Of a DNA stretch of 52,816 bases, positions 38,121-45,827 are shown piece by piece. Position numbers and translations under genes: made by a program. Within the stretch, counting starts at the first letter, position 1. The number at the start of each line of letters is the position of its first letter. Origin of the DNA: Sinanaerobacter chloroacetimidivorans (GTDB lineage Bacteria > Bacillota > Clostridia > Peptostreptococcales > Anaerovoracaceae); assembly GCF_018128545.1 (NCBI RefSeq), contig NZ_JAGSND010000002.1, forward strand, positions 414,139-466,954, read 5' to 3'. A model generated the notes under the pieces. It was not told the DNA's origin. It made no database searches and worked only from the letters and a program-made list of their open reading frames with translations.

Positions 38121-39111
38121 AGCTTCTCCTCCTGTTCTTCATGATTAAATAAAGAAAAAAGGGGCCGCCGATAAAGGACATCATGATGCCTACAGGTAAT
38201 TCATAAGGAACAAATATTATTCTAGCCATTAAATCGCAAAGTATTACAAACATTCCTCCAAGAAAAGTGCTTGCCGGAATCACAAAACGATTGTCATTTC
38301 CAATGAGAAATTTTACAGAATGGGGTACGATGAGACCTACAAAACCAATCAAACCTGCAAAGCTCACCGCAGCACCTGCAAGTAAAGAAGCGACGGAAAG
38401 GAAAAGAAAGCGGCAGAAGGTCACATGCATACCGAGAGATTTTGCCACGTCAGCTCCAAGCGAAAGAATATTCAGTCCCCGCATACAGAAGACAGCCAGA
38501 ATCAATCCGGCAACGATGTAAACCGCCGGGCAAGCAAGGCTGCCGAGTGTCAGCGTTGAGAGTCCGCCCACCAGGAAATTACTTGCACCAATATAGGCAT
38601 CAGGATACAGAATCAGTATGGTATTGATACCTGCGCCAAAAATGCTGCTGACAGCAAAGCCGGTTAATACCAGAGTAAGAGGTGATAATCCGCTGTTCAT
38701 GGCAATGGCAAGTACAAGGAATGCCGCAAGTAAGGCACCGGTAAAAGCAGATAGAGGGAGCAGGAACGGGTAGGCCGGAAGAAATGCAGATGTCAGGAGC
38801 ACAAACACACCTGCCCCCGTATTGATTCCGATAATATTAGGGCTGGCCAAAGGGTTGTTCAGAACCGACTGGATGATAACACCGGCAACGGCAAGACTGC
38901 TGCCTGCCAGCATTGCCCCCAGAACTCTGGGTAAACGCACATAAACGAGAATCCGGTATAAGGGGTCGCTGTCAGTCCCTGCAATAAAAGCGGAAATCAT
39001 TGTGGTGAGGTTCATTTTATTGGCACCCAGGCAAATCCCCAATATCATGGAAACCACCATTCCTAAAGCAGAAAAGATGAGAAGCAGCCATGCTCTTTTA
39101 TTTCTCACCAT
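38113..39111 (-). CDS. FecCD/BtuC-family permease
   Basis: Membrane subunit for iron-chelate, heme or cobalamin import, about 332 residues with roughly ten helices. The family hallmark GASNFLVGGL and the late GLIGFVGLIVPHSVKFLIGN (coupling-helix region) are clear. Start: the ATG giving MVRNKRAWLLLIF follows GGAGATTCTTT and overlaps the binding-protein gene by 14 bases; an ATG 8 codons earlier (39135) is also possible. Confidence 0.92.
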   Translation of the reverse strand: MVRNKRAWLLLIFSALGMVVSMILGICLGANKMNLTTMISAFIAGTDSDPLYRILVYVRLPRVLGAMLAGSSLAVAGVIIQSVLNNPLASPNIIGINTGAGVFVLLTSAFLPAYPFLLPLSAFTGALLAAFLVLAIAMNSGLSPLTLVLTGFAVSSIFGAGINTILILYPDAYIGASNFLVGGLSTLTLGSLACPAVYIVAGLILAVFCMRGLNILSLGADVAKSLGMHVTFCRFLFLSVASLLAGAAVSFAGLIGFVGLIVPHSVKFLIGNDNRFVIPASTFLGGMFVILCDLMARIIFVPYELPVGIMMSFIGGPFFLYLIMKNRRRSYD

Positions 39112-40096
39112 AAAGAATCTCCGAAAGATAGGCATAGCTTTCTCCCCATTTGGTGTTTGGTTTATATAAAAACAATTCCTTGGGCAACAGTAAATAGCGG
39201 TTGTTTTTTACCGCCGTGAGCCCGTTCCATGCCGGGTTTGCCTCAATGGTTTTTTTCAGATTTTCCCTTGCAAGATGGTCGTCGTTCCCCATAGGAACAA
39301 CGAATATGTAATCCGGATCTGCCACGATCATGCTTTCCATACTGAATTCATGCAACAGACTTGGGGTTTTATCGGCAATATTCTCACAACCCATGTCCCG
39401 AAGCATCTTTCCGGTCATGCTTTTGGAATCTTTCACAACCGCACCTCCCGAATAGGTGATGAGAAATGCGATCAATGGAGGATCCTGTTTTGGAATGCCG
39501 GAAATGATCTCTTCGATCTGCCTGCCCACAGCAGCACCGTTTTTTTCATATAAATCTTTCCGTCCGGTAATTTCGGTAAAGATCTTCAGCATAGCAAGAT
39601 AATCCTCAAAGTAAGTTACCCGAAAGTATGCAGCAGGAATCCCTGCCTTTCCGAGGACATCCTGCAGCGCCACATGTCCTTCTGTTTCCGAGGACAGGAT
39701 CACAAAATCCGGATCTAGCGCAATGATTGCCTCCACATTGGGACTGTTGTATTTTCCTACTGCGGCAACGGTCTTGGAAAGAGGCAGCCCTCTTTCATCA
39801 AAGGCATCATCGGAAACACCAACAAGTTCGCCCCCTGCCAGAATCCAGGTTTCAGCAAAGCTGCCCATCAAAGCCACAACTCTTTTCGGATTATGGATTT
39901 TGATGTCATTTCCCAGTGCATCAGTAAAAGAAAAGCTTTCCTCTTTATCGGCAAAGGGTTCATCTTTATCAGCAAAGCTTTCCTCGTCAACGGTGCTTCT
40001 CTCCGGAAAGTGGCCGGCAAGTTGTTTTCCGCCGCACCCGGGCAGAAGAAAGACCATTGCAGTAATGATCATCAGTATAAGAAAAATCTTTCTCAA
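39098..40096 (-). CDS. Iron/heme/cobalamin-type substrate-binding lipoprotein (TTG start)
   Basis: Periplasmic-binding-type (Peripla_BP_2/FecB) receptor anchored to the membrane by lipid. The start is taken as TTG at 40096, 11 bases after AAGGAG, giving MRKIFLILMIITAMVFLLPG then C21 in the lipobox LPGC. The mature N-terminus is Glu/Asp-rich (ESFADKDEPFADKEESFSFT shows a short internal repeat). Core: NPKRVVALMGSFAETWILAG and later SMTGKMLRDMGCENIADKTP. 332 residues. The substrate is not identifiable from sequence alone. Confidence 0.88.
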   Translation of the reverse strand: MRKIFLILMIITAMVFLLPGCGGKQLAGHFPERSTVDEESFADKDEPFADKEESFSFTDALGNDIKIHNPKRVVALMGSFAETWILAGGELVGVSDDAFDERGLPLSKTVAAVGKYNSPNVEAIIALDPDFVILSSETEGHVALQDVLGKAGIPAAYFRVTYFEDYLAMLKIFTEITGRKDLYEKNGAAVGRQIEEIISGIPKQDPPLIAFLITYSGGAVVKDSKSMTGKMLRDMGCENIADKTPSLLHEFSMESMIVADPDYIFVVPMGNDDHLARENLKKTIEANPAWNGLTAVKNNRYLLLPKELFLYKPNTKWGESYAYLSEILYGEK

Positions 40097-40113
40097 ATAG
40101 ATTCCAGCTCCTT

Positions 40114-41106
40114 TTACTTTAATTGCATTCCGTAAGCACAATAACTGTCTTCCTCCATAAAGTCCCCGTCGTGATAGTATCCTGCCCTTGCACGACAGCC
40201 GCCGCATGCTTTCTGAAAGTCACATATGCTGCAAGACCCTTTATATTTCCGACGGCGTAAAGTCTGGAACAGAATGCTTTTGTTCCAAATCTCATCAAAG
40301 GGCAGCTGACGGACATCTCCTGCCTCCTCGGTCATATAGGCACAAGGACGAACCGTTCCCATGGGGCTTACGACACAATAGGACAAACCTGCCAGGCAGC
40401 CTTGTAAAAAGCGTGTCCGGATTCCCATTTGCTCTGCGATTCGTATAAACTGAGGCGCACAGGTAGGCTTGATATCAATGGAAACGTCTCTTTGCTTTGC
40501 CATAATTTTTTGCAGTAGTTTTTCATATTCAACTACTTCTAAAGTGGTTTCCTCAAGAAATTTACCCCTCCCTACCGGGATTAAGAAAAATAGGTAATGT
40601 GCAATTGCTCCCTGACTTACGGCAAAATCAGTGATATCACAAATCTCGCCGCTGTTCCAGTTCATGATGGTGGTATGGATCTGGAAAGGCAGTCCCGCTT
40701 CTTTGCAGTTCTCTATTCCCTCCAGGGTCAAAGAAAATGCGCTGCTGTCTCCCCTGAAATCGTTGTGCTTCTTTTCGTCCAGGCTGTCAAGGCTGATGCC
40801 CATAGCCGCAGCTCCGCAAGCTTTCAGCTGCTTTGCTGCCTCACGGGTGATCAAGGTGCCGTTGGTTCCGAACACGGGGCGAAGTCCCGCTTTTACAGCA
40901 CAGGAAACCAGATGGTAAATATCAGGGCGCATGAGTGGTTCACCACCGCTGAATATCATGATTTTAAAACCGGCCCTGGAAATTTCTTCAATGAGTCTCT
41001 CCGCCTGGGCAGTAGTCAGTTCTGTCTCCTGCCTATTTCCTGCATCCTGATAGCAATGTTTGCATTTTAGGTTGCACTGATTTGTCGTCAGCCAAGATAC
41101 GATCAT
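40114..41106 (-). CDS. Radical SAM/SPASM protein, NirJ2/AhbD-like
   Basis: 330 residues. The radical SAM cluster motif is CNLKCKHC (11-18), followed by FSGGEPLMRPDIY (about 51-63) and NGTLITREAA. The C-terminal SPASM region has GCLAGLSYCVVSPMGTVRPC, then CSICDFQKACGGCRARAGYY and a last Cys in SYCAYG, so auxiliary cluster ligands are present. The pattern resembles NirJ2/AhbD, which modify siroheme-derived tetrapyrroles to heme or d1-type heme. No other tetrapyrrole genes are near. Its stop is directly followed by the ABC receptor gene, so it is operonic with an iron/heme-type importer. Confidence 0.8.
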   Translation of the reverse strand: MIVSWLTTNQCNLKCKHCYQDAGNRQETELTTAQAERLIEEISRAGFKIMIFSGGEPLMRPDIYHLVSCAVKAGLRPVFGTNGTLITREAAKQLKACGAAAMGISLDSLDEKKHNDFRGDSSAFSLTLEGIENCKEAGLPFQIHTTIMNWNSGEICDITDFAVSQGAIAHYLFFLIPVGRGKFLEETTLEVVEYEKLLQKIMAKQRDVSIDIKPTCAPQFIRIAEQMGIRTRFLQGCLAGLSYCVVSPMGTVRPCAYMTEEAGDVRQLPFDEIWNKSILFQTLRRRKYKGSCSICDFQKACGGCRARAGYYHDGDFMEEDSYCAYGMQLK

Positions 41107-41137
41107 AATGTTCTCCCGCTTGTATTTCTTATGGAGT

Positions 41138-41172
41138 ACTTATTTTTATTGAGTACCTAGTATGAAATACTA
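41138..41172. promoter_or_regulatory. Candidate operator upstream of the nirJ2-like/ABC operon
   Basis: A perfect 15-base palindrome TAGTATGAAATACTA (41158-41172) lies about 52 bases before the radical SAM start, next to a second inverted repeat, GTACTTATTTTTATTGAGTAC (about 41136-41156). It does not match the classic Fur box, and the regulator is unknown. Confidence 0.5.
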
Positions 41173-41243
41173 TGCCGGCTCACGATGGTTTATTCGGCTG
41201 CCATGATTATTCCGGACAAAAAATCACCTCGTTGAACGGTGCA

Positions 41244-41331
41244 CATAAAAAAAACATACTTTTTAGGGTATGCTTCTTTTTTCGGATATACTTCTTTTTA
41301 TTAAGATATACTTGTTTTTAGAGTATGCTTC
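41244..41331 (-). terminator. sigH terminator within a degenerate tandem repeat
   Basis: On the minus strand a short stem CATAC/GTATG (41255-41272) followed by TTTTTTTT ends the sigH transcript. Between sigH and the stem are four imperfect repeats of the kind AAGCATACTCTAAAAA / AAGTATATCTTAATAAAAA / AAGTATATCCGAAAAAA / AAGCATACCCTAAAAA (41260-41331). Confidence 0.7.
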
Positions 41332-41337
41332 TTTCCT

Positions 41338-41949
41338 CTAACGGCCTAAATAAAGCTCCAGTTTGCGCTTCGTTCTTTGAATTGCGTTATCTATGGCTTT
41401 CGGTGATTTACCGGTAATTTCAGAGATTTCCAAATAAGTTTTACCCTGTAGATACTCATTCCATACGCTTAATTCCAGGTCACTGAAAATGTCGGCGCCA
41501 TTGCCTTCAATGTAGTCCATATCCTCTTTCAGAAGAAACAAAGCTTCCGGATCCGTATTGCTGTTGGATGACAACGTTTCTTCCAGAGTTTTGGCCGGAT
41601 CCTTGTCGGATATGGGTCTGCTGAGAGATACGGAAGTATTCAGCGGAGAGTGCTTCAATCTGGTAGCCCTTTTAATCGCTGTAATGATTTGCCGGTTGAT
41701 GCAAATTTCCGCAAAAGTATGAAAAGAAGCCTGTCTCGTCTTGTTATAGCTGCGAATGGCTTTAAAAATCCCGATCATGCCCTCCTGCATGATATCTTCC
41801 CGGTCTGCACCGACCATGAAATAAAGATGTGCTTTACTCCTGACCACATCCTTGTACTTCCTGATTAGAAATTCCTCAGCGTTTTCATCGCCGTTCTGAG
41901 CAAGCACCACGAGCTCCTCATCTTCATACTCCATATATCGTTGTTCCAT
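41338..41949 (-). CDS. sigH: RNA polymerase sigma factor SigH
   Basis: Sigma-70 family factor for the transition to stationary phase and early sporulation. 203 residues. Region 2 is clear: ADREDIMQEGMIGIFKAIRS (about 48-67), YNKTRQASFHTFAEICINRQ, IITAIKRATRLKHSPLNTSV. Region 4 is TYLEISEITGKSPKAIDNAI with a helix-turn-helix. It follows rlmB by 2 bases, a common Clostridia/Bacillus arrangement (mrnC-thyX/A-rlmB-sigH). Presence supports a spore-forming ancestry. Confidence 0.94.
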   Translation of the reverse strand: MEQRYMEYEDEELVVLAQNGDENAEEFLIRKYKDVVRSKAHLYFMVGADREDIMQEGMIGIFKAIRSYNKTRQASFHTFAEICINRQIITAIKRATRLKHSPLNTSVSLSRPISDKDPAKTLEETLSSNSNTDPEALFLLKEDMDYIEGNGADIFSDLELSVWNEYLQGKTYLEISEITGKSPKAIDNAIQRTKRKLELYLGR

Positions 41950-41951
41950 CG

Positions 41952-42704
41952 TTATCCTTTTCTTTGTCTTCTTACTTCGTACATCAGAATAGCCGCAGCA
42001 TTGGACGCATTTAAAGAAGAGATTTTCCCCGCCATAGGGATTGAAATGATAAAATCACACTTTTCTTTTACCAGCCTGCTGATCCCTTGGCCTTCAGCGC
42101 CTACCACTATGGCCAGACTGCCTTTTAAATCCGCCTTATCATATTCCCTGCCATCCATATCGCAGGCTGCGACCCAAAGCCCCATATCTTTCAGCCTGTC
42201 CAAAGTCTGTGCAATGTTTGAAACCTTGGCAACGGGAATGTATTCCACCGCACCGGCAGCGGCTTTTGCTACTGTTTCGGTAATGCCAACTGCTCTTCGT
42301 TTGGGAATAATAATGCCATGGGCCCCTGCCCCGTCGGCAGTACGCATGATGGCTCCAAGATTGTGGGGATCTTCGATCCCGTCCAGAACAATCAGAAAAG
42401 GATCTTCTCCTTTTTCTTTGGCTATTTGGATCAATTCCTCCACTTCATAGTATTGGTAGGAAGAAATATAGGCGACAATACCCTGATGAGCACCTCCGTC
42501 GGCAAGTCTGTCCAATGCGGACTTTTCCACGTATTGAAGGGGGATTTTTTTATCCTTCGCCATGCCGATGATCTTTTTGATAGAACCCTCCGCATCTTTT
42601 CCCACTAATAATTTTTCGATAGCCCTATCATTTTTTAATGCTTCCATTACCGGATTTCTGCCTATCAAAAGGCTTGAATTTTCAGCAGTCTTATCTTCTT
42701 TCAA
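41952..42704 (-). CDS. rlmB: 23S rRNA 2'-O-methyltransferase RlmB (TTG start)
   Basis: SPOUT (TrmH-family) enzyme that methylates G2251-type position in 23S rRNA. The start is TTG at 42704 (TTG-AAA-GAA-GAT) placed 8 bases after AGGAG and 1 base after the folA stop; no ATG fits. 250 residues. LLIGRNPVMEALKND begins the substrate-binding domain. The knot has LDGIEDPHNLGAIMRTADGA, VVGAEGQGISRLV and IPMAGKISSLNASNAAAILM. Confidence 0.93.
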   Translation of the reverse strand: MKEDKTAENSSLLIGRNPVMEALKNDRAIEKLLVGKDAEGSIKKIIGMAKDKKIPLQYVEKSALDRLADGGAHQGIVAYISSYQYYEVEELIQIAKEKGEDPFLIVLDGIEDPHNLGAIMRTADGAGAHGIIIPKRRAVGITETVAKAAAGAVEYIPVAKVSNIAQTLDRLKDMGLWVAACDMDGREYDKADLKGSLAIVVGAEGQGISRLVKEKCDFIISIPMAGKISSLNASNAAAILMYEVRRQRKG

Positions 42705-42705
42705 A

Positions 42706-43191
42706 TCATTTTCTCCTGTATTCCGTAAATCTGTAGGTAAGCCCGTTCTCAAGACGAGGTTCACTGACCGCAACCACTTCAAGATCAGGGCGCAGATCCA
42801 AATTTTCAAAATGTTTATCTGCTTCAAAAGCGGCTTCTATCTTTGTCACAAACAATTCATTGCAATAAGGCAGGAACTGGCGGTATACCGTTTCCCCGCC
42901 AATGATAAATACGTCTTCCATATTGAAAGATTCCAATGTTTTAAAAAGCTCTCCCATAGACCTGCAAATCAGGCAGTCCGCCTGATAATCCGGATTTCTG
43001 GTCAAAACGATATTTGTCCTGTCCTTCAGCGGTTTTTTGCCGGGCAAAGATTCCAGTGTTTCTCTTCCCATGACAACTACTTTCCCAAGCGTTTTTTCCT
43101 TAAAATATTTTAAATCACCGGGCAGATAGGTAAGGAGCCCGCCATCCTTTCCGATTCCCCAGTTTTGATCTACTGCTACGATTGCTTTCAT
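42706..43191 (-). CDS. folA: Dihydrofolate reductase
   Basis: Reduces dihydrofolate with NADPH, regenerating the cofactor spent by ThyA (43936-44766). 161 residues. MKAIVAVDQNWGIGKDGGLL, the active-site aspartate in YLPGDLKYFK, VVMGRETLESLPGKKPLKDR and FIIGGETVYRQFLPYC are all typical. It leads folA-rlmB-sigH. The gene is separated from thyA by a plus-strand gene. Confidence 0.95.
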   Translation of the reverse strand: MKAIVAVDQNWGIGKDGGLLTYLPGDLKYFKEKTLGKVVVMGRETLESLPGKKPLKDRTNIVLTRNPDYQADCLICRSMGELFKTLESFNMEDVFIIGGETVYRQFLPYCNELFVTKIEAAFEADKHFENLDLRPDLEVVAVSEPRLENGLTYRFTEYRRK

Positions 43192-43495
43192 AGTAAGATG
43201 CCCTCCTTGCTACCGTGATCTATTCTTCATTGTTTTCGTATTTCGTGCCGTAACGTTTCAAATTATTGTAACATGCCGTCACGCTTTTAAATTATAACAT
43301 AACGGCACATTGATTGAAACCCAATATCAGGGAAACTTCACCTGTTCGTTTTTATTTTTTACTGTAATTCGCATATCTAATCATGATTTAAATTAATTAA
43401 TCGTTCATTCATAAATAATTATTGACATATGTTCAAAACAGTTATAACATAAAGAAAAACAGGAAACATTTATATAAAACAGGAGGAGATCACTT
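43192..43495. promoter_or_regulatory. Divergent promoter region folA / NifX-like gene
   Basis: Minus strand toward folA: a TATAAT box (about 43285-43290) with TTTCAA 17 bases upstream. Around it lie three copies of a GTGCCGT-type motif: GTGCCGT (43245-43251), TGCCGT (43274-43279) and, inverted, ACGGCAC (43302-43308), a possible operator. Plus strand toward 43496: -35 TTGACA (43422-43427), 17-base spacer, -10 TAACAT (43445-43450). The middle is AT-rich without genes. Confidence 0.65.
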
Positions 43496-43858
43496 ATGAA
43501 AATTGCATTACCCACCCGTCAGAACCTGATCGACAGTCATTTCGGCCATTGTGAATATTTCACAGTTTTTACGGCTGATGACAGCAACAAGAAAATTACT
43601 GCACAGGAAACGGTTGCCTCTCCGGCAGGCTGCGGCTGCAAATCGAATATTGCACATGTACTCTCCGATATGGGAGTAACGGTGATGATCGCAGGAAATA
43701 TGGGAGATGGTGCCGTCAATGTCTTAAACAGTGCAGGAATTGAAGTATTGCGCGGATGTTCGGGAGATGTGAAAGAGGCTGCCTTAAACTGGCTCAGCGG
43801 AACCCTTGTGGATTCGGGAGACAGCTGTCACGCGCATGACCACGAATGTCATCATTAA
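43496..43858 (+). CDS. NifX/NifB-C-terminal-like (dinitrogenase Fe-Mo cofactor biosynthesis family) protein
   Basis: Small 120-residue protein of the family that binds metal-sulfur cofactors; stand-alone members are common in anaerobes that do not fix nitrogen. MKIALPTRQNLIDSHFGHCE shows the family's SHFGHC motif, followed by SPAGCGCKSNIAHVLSDMGV and GMGDGAVNVL-like GNMGDGAVNVLNSAGIEVLR. The C-terminus is rich in Cys and His (CHAHDHECHH), a likely metal-binding tail. AGGAGGAGATCACTT precedes the ATG. It has its own promoter and is the only plus-strand gene here. Confidence 0.88.
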   Translation: MKIALPTRQNLIDSHFGHCEYFTVFTADDSNKKITAQETVASPAGCGCKSNIAHVLSDMGVTVMIAGNMGDGAVNVLNSAGIEVLRGCSGDVKEAALNWLSGTLVDSGDSCHAHDHECHH

Positions 43859-43893
43859 TTCATGAAAATACTTTTACTGTAAACCAATCAGAT

Positions 43894-43930
43894 TATAAAA
43901 AGCACGAGGTGTTTTGGGATCCCTCGTGCT
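43894..43930. terminator. Terminator between the convergent NifX-like gene and thyA
   Basis: Stem AGCACGAGG (43901-43909) with CCTCGTGCT (43922-43930). On the minus strand it is followed by TTTTTA and ends thyA; on the plus strand it can also serve the NifX-like gene, with a weaker T-run. Confidence 0.8.
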
Positions 43931-43935
43931 GCTGT

Positions 43936-44766
43936 TTATACTGCTACCGGAATCCCTTTGATTTGAAGTCCGGCTTCATAATTCTCAACAATAAAATCGT
44001 CTACGGTAAAATCATAGAAATTTTTAATGTCCGGGTTGATCCTGAATTTTGGTGCAGGAAACTGCGGTCTGCTGATCAGCTCCTCAACCAACGGAATATG
44101 CCTGTCATAAATATGGGCATCTGCGATGACATGCACCAGTTCACCGGCTTCAAGTCCGCTTACCTGGGCAAACATATGTACAAGAACGGCGTACTGAACT
44201 ACATTCCAGCTGTTAGCCACTAAAGTATCCTGAGATCTTTGGTTTAAAATGGCATTCAGTTTATTGCCGGAAACGTTAAAGGTTACGCTATAGGCGCAGG
44301 GATACAAAGCCATTTCATGCAGATCCTGGAAATTGTACAGATTCGTCATAATCCTTCTGCTGTAAGGATTGTTCTTCAAATCGTAAAGAACCCTGTCTAC
44401 CTGATCAAATTCACCTTCTTTGTATTTGTGCTTCACTCCAAGCTGATAGCCGTAGGCCTTACCGATGGATCCCTGTTCATCTGCCCAAGCATCCCAGATA
44501 TGGCTGTTCAGATCATTTACATTATTGGATTTCTTCTGCCATATCCAAAGCAGCTCATCGATTGCGGATTTTACGGGTGTTGGCCTGAGGGTAAGCGCCG
44601 GGAATTCCTCGGCAAGATTATAACGGTTTATAATCCCAAATCTTTTCAGCGTATGGGCCGGCGTTCCGTCTTCCCATCTTGCACGTACTTCCTGGCCCCG
44701 GGAGGATTCACCGTTTTCCAGAATATCCTTACACATTTCAATAAATAGTTTGTCCGCTTTACTCAC
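43936..44766 (-). CDS. thyA: Thymidylate synthase ThyA
   Basis: Makes dTMP from dUMP using methylene-tetrahydrofolate. 276 residues. The catalytic cysteine is in LYPCAYSVTF (about 163), where A replaces the usual H after PC; the family pattern allows this. NPYSRRIMTNLYNFQDL is the phosphate-binding region, and NQRSQDTLVANSWNVVQYAV the folate/nucleotide site. VIADAHIYDRHIPLVEELIS ends the core. The gene pairs functionally with folA. It is a diverged ThyA rather than ThyX. Confidence 0.92.
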   Translation of the reverse strand: MSKADKLFIEMCKDILENGESSRGQEVRARWEDGTPAHTLKRFGIINRYNLAEEFPALTLRPTPVKSAIDELLWIWQKKSNNVNDLNSHIWDAWADEQGSIGKAYGYQLGVKHKYKEGEFDQVDRVLYDLKNNPYSRRIMTNLYNFQDLHEMALYPCAYSVTFNVSGNKLNAILNQRSQDTLVANSWNVVQYAVLVHMFAQVSGLEAGELVHVIADAHIYDRHIPLVEELISRPQFPAPKFRINPDIKNFYDFTVDDFIVENYEAGLQIKGIPVAV

Positions 44767-44782
44767 AAATTCAACCTCCCAA

Positions 44783-45265
44783 TTATTCTTCTATCTTTGC
44801 TGTAACCGAAAAATGCTGTACCGGCAAAATCCAGAGCAGGTATCCTCTCACTCTGGCAGTATATCTTCCATCCTGAACGACCTCCACCTTTTCTCCGGTG
44901 GCGGGATCCACGTATCGCAAAACACCTTTTTGGTCTTCGTCTGCCTTATATATATCATAGATGCGATAAATCATCAAGCCCATATCTGCCAATGCACCGC
45001 TGTGCTCTTCCTCAATGGAGTATTCTACAAATTGCTTGAATTGTTCTTCCTCTCCGGAAAGATTTTTTACCTCATCCAGAAAGACCGATTTTACAATGAG
45101 AATCAATACCAAAACAGCCAGTACGATAATCATGGCTTTTTCCCTGCCCGTCACAGACTGACCTTTCCGTTGACCGGCGTCCTGATCCTGGGAGATTTGA
45201 CGATTGGTTTTATAATAATCTCCCATGGCATCCCTGAATTTATTCCGCGTCTGTTTTTCTGACAT
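44783..45265 (-). CDS. Hypothetical one-helix membrane protein
   Basis: 160 residues, family not recognised. A charged, Gln/Arg-rich cytoplasmic N-terminus (1-42) leads to one membrane helix at about 43-62 (KAMIIVLAVLVLILIVKSVF). A soluble outer domain follows, with an acidic patch (EEEQFKQFVEYSIEEEHSG) and the segment RYVDPATGEKVEVVQDGRYT. It overlaps mrnC by 26 bases and precedes thyA by 16 bases, so it is an operon member. Confidence 0.75.
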   Translation of the reverse strand: MSEKQTRNKFRDAMGDYYKTNRQISQDQDAGQRKGQSVTGREKAMIIVLAVLVLILIVKSVFLDEVKNLSGEEEQFKQFVEYSIEEEHSGALADMGLMIYRIYDIYKADEDQKGVLRYVDPATGEKVEVVQDGRYTARVRGYLLWILPVQHFSVTAKIEE

Positions 45266-45665
45266 TTTTTATTCCTTTATTCCTTTCAATTGCTTCCAGT
45301 GTTTGCTGTATGATCATTGTCAGCCGTTCTTCTTCCTGGGCAAGATACAAATATCCAATCAAAGCCTCAAAGGCAGTTGCCCATTTGTAGATAACCGGAT
45401 CCGCATTTTTGGGTTTTGAGGTAATTTTTTTATTTCTGGCGCGCTTTACCAGCGCGAGTTCACTCTCGGTGAGCTCTTCCAGCATTTCTTTTAAAGCATA
45501 TGCCTGAGCCTCTGCTCTGACATATTTCACCGCGGACTGGTGCAGCCGGTCCGCATTTACCTGCCCTGTATCAAATACATGTTTTCTCACATGCATCTCA
45601 TAAACGGAATCACCCAAATATGCCAATACGGTGGTATTTAAATATGCTATATTTTTCTTTTCCAT
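45240..45665 (-). CDS. mrnC: Mini-ribonuclease III
   Basis: RNase III-type catalytic domain without a double-stranded RNA-binding domain; matures the ends of 23S rRNA with help from L3. About 141 residues from MEKKNIAYLNTTVLAYLGDS; an ATG five codons upstream (45680) is also possible and neither has a strong binding site. YLGDSVYEMHVRKHVFDTGQ carries the catalytic aspartate, and DPVIYKWATAFEALIGYLYL the late acidic motif. Confidence 0.93.
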   Translation of the reverse strand: MEKKNIAYLNTTVLAYLGDSVYEMHVRKHVFDTGQVNADRLHQSAVKYVRAEAQAYALKEMLEELTESELALVKRARNKKITSKPKNADPVIYKWATAFEALIGYLYLAQEEERLTMIIQQTLEAIERNKGIKNVRKTDAE

Positions 45666-45700
45666 AGTTTTTCCCAACATGCTGTATTATTCTTTGTTCT

Positions 45701-45723
45701 TAGTCTGCCCAATTTTATCGGAC
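45701..45723 (-). repeat. R2 element fragment upstream of mrnC
   Basis: TAGTCTGCCCAATTTTATCG followed by GAC matches one arm and loop of the first R2 hairpin (compare TTAGCCTGCCCAA). The second hairpin is missing. Confidence 0.5.
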
Positions 45724-45763
45724 ACCAGCTAGAGTTTACCATAAGATTCAAAAAAATGGAATA

Positions 45764-45801
45764 ATAAAAACCACTGAAAGCGAAAATGTCTCATTCAGTG
45801 G
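45764..45801 (-). terminator. Terminator after the bactofilin operon
   Basis: Minus strand stem CCACTGAA (pairs at 45794-45801 and 45771-45778) followed by TTTTTATTATT. Ends the deacetylase-bactofilin transcript before mrnC. Confidence 0.8.
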
Positions 45802-45827
45802 CTTACATCCATTTTTGACAGTCCTTT

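Noticed and set aside
44000..44766. ThyA catalytic site change (PCA instead of PCH) as a sign of inactivity
   Set aside because: The family pattern accepts alanine at this position and all other key residues are present.
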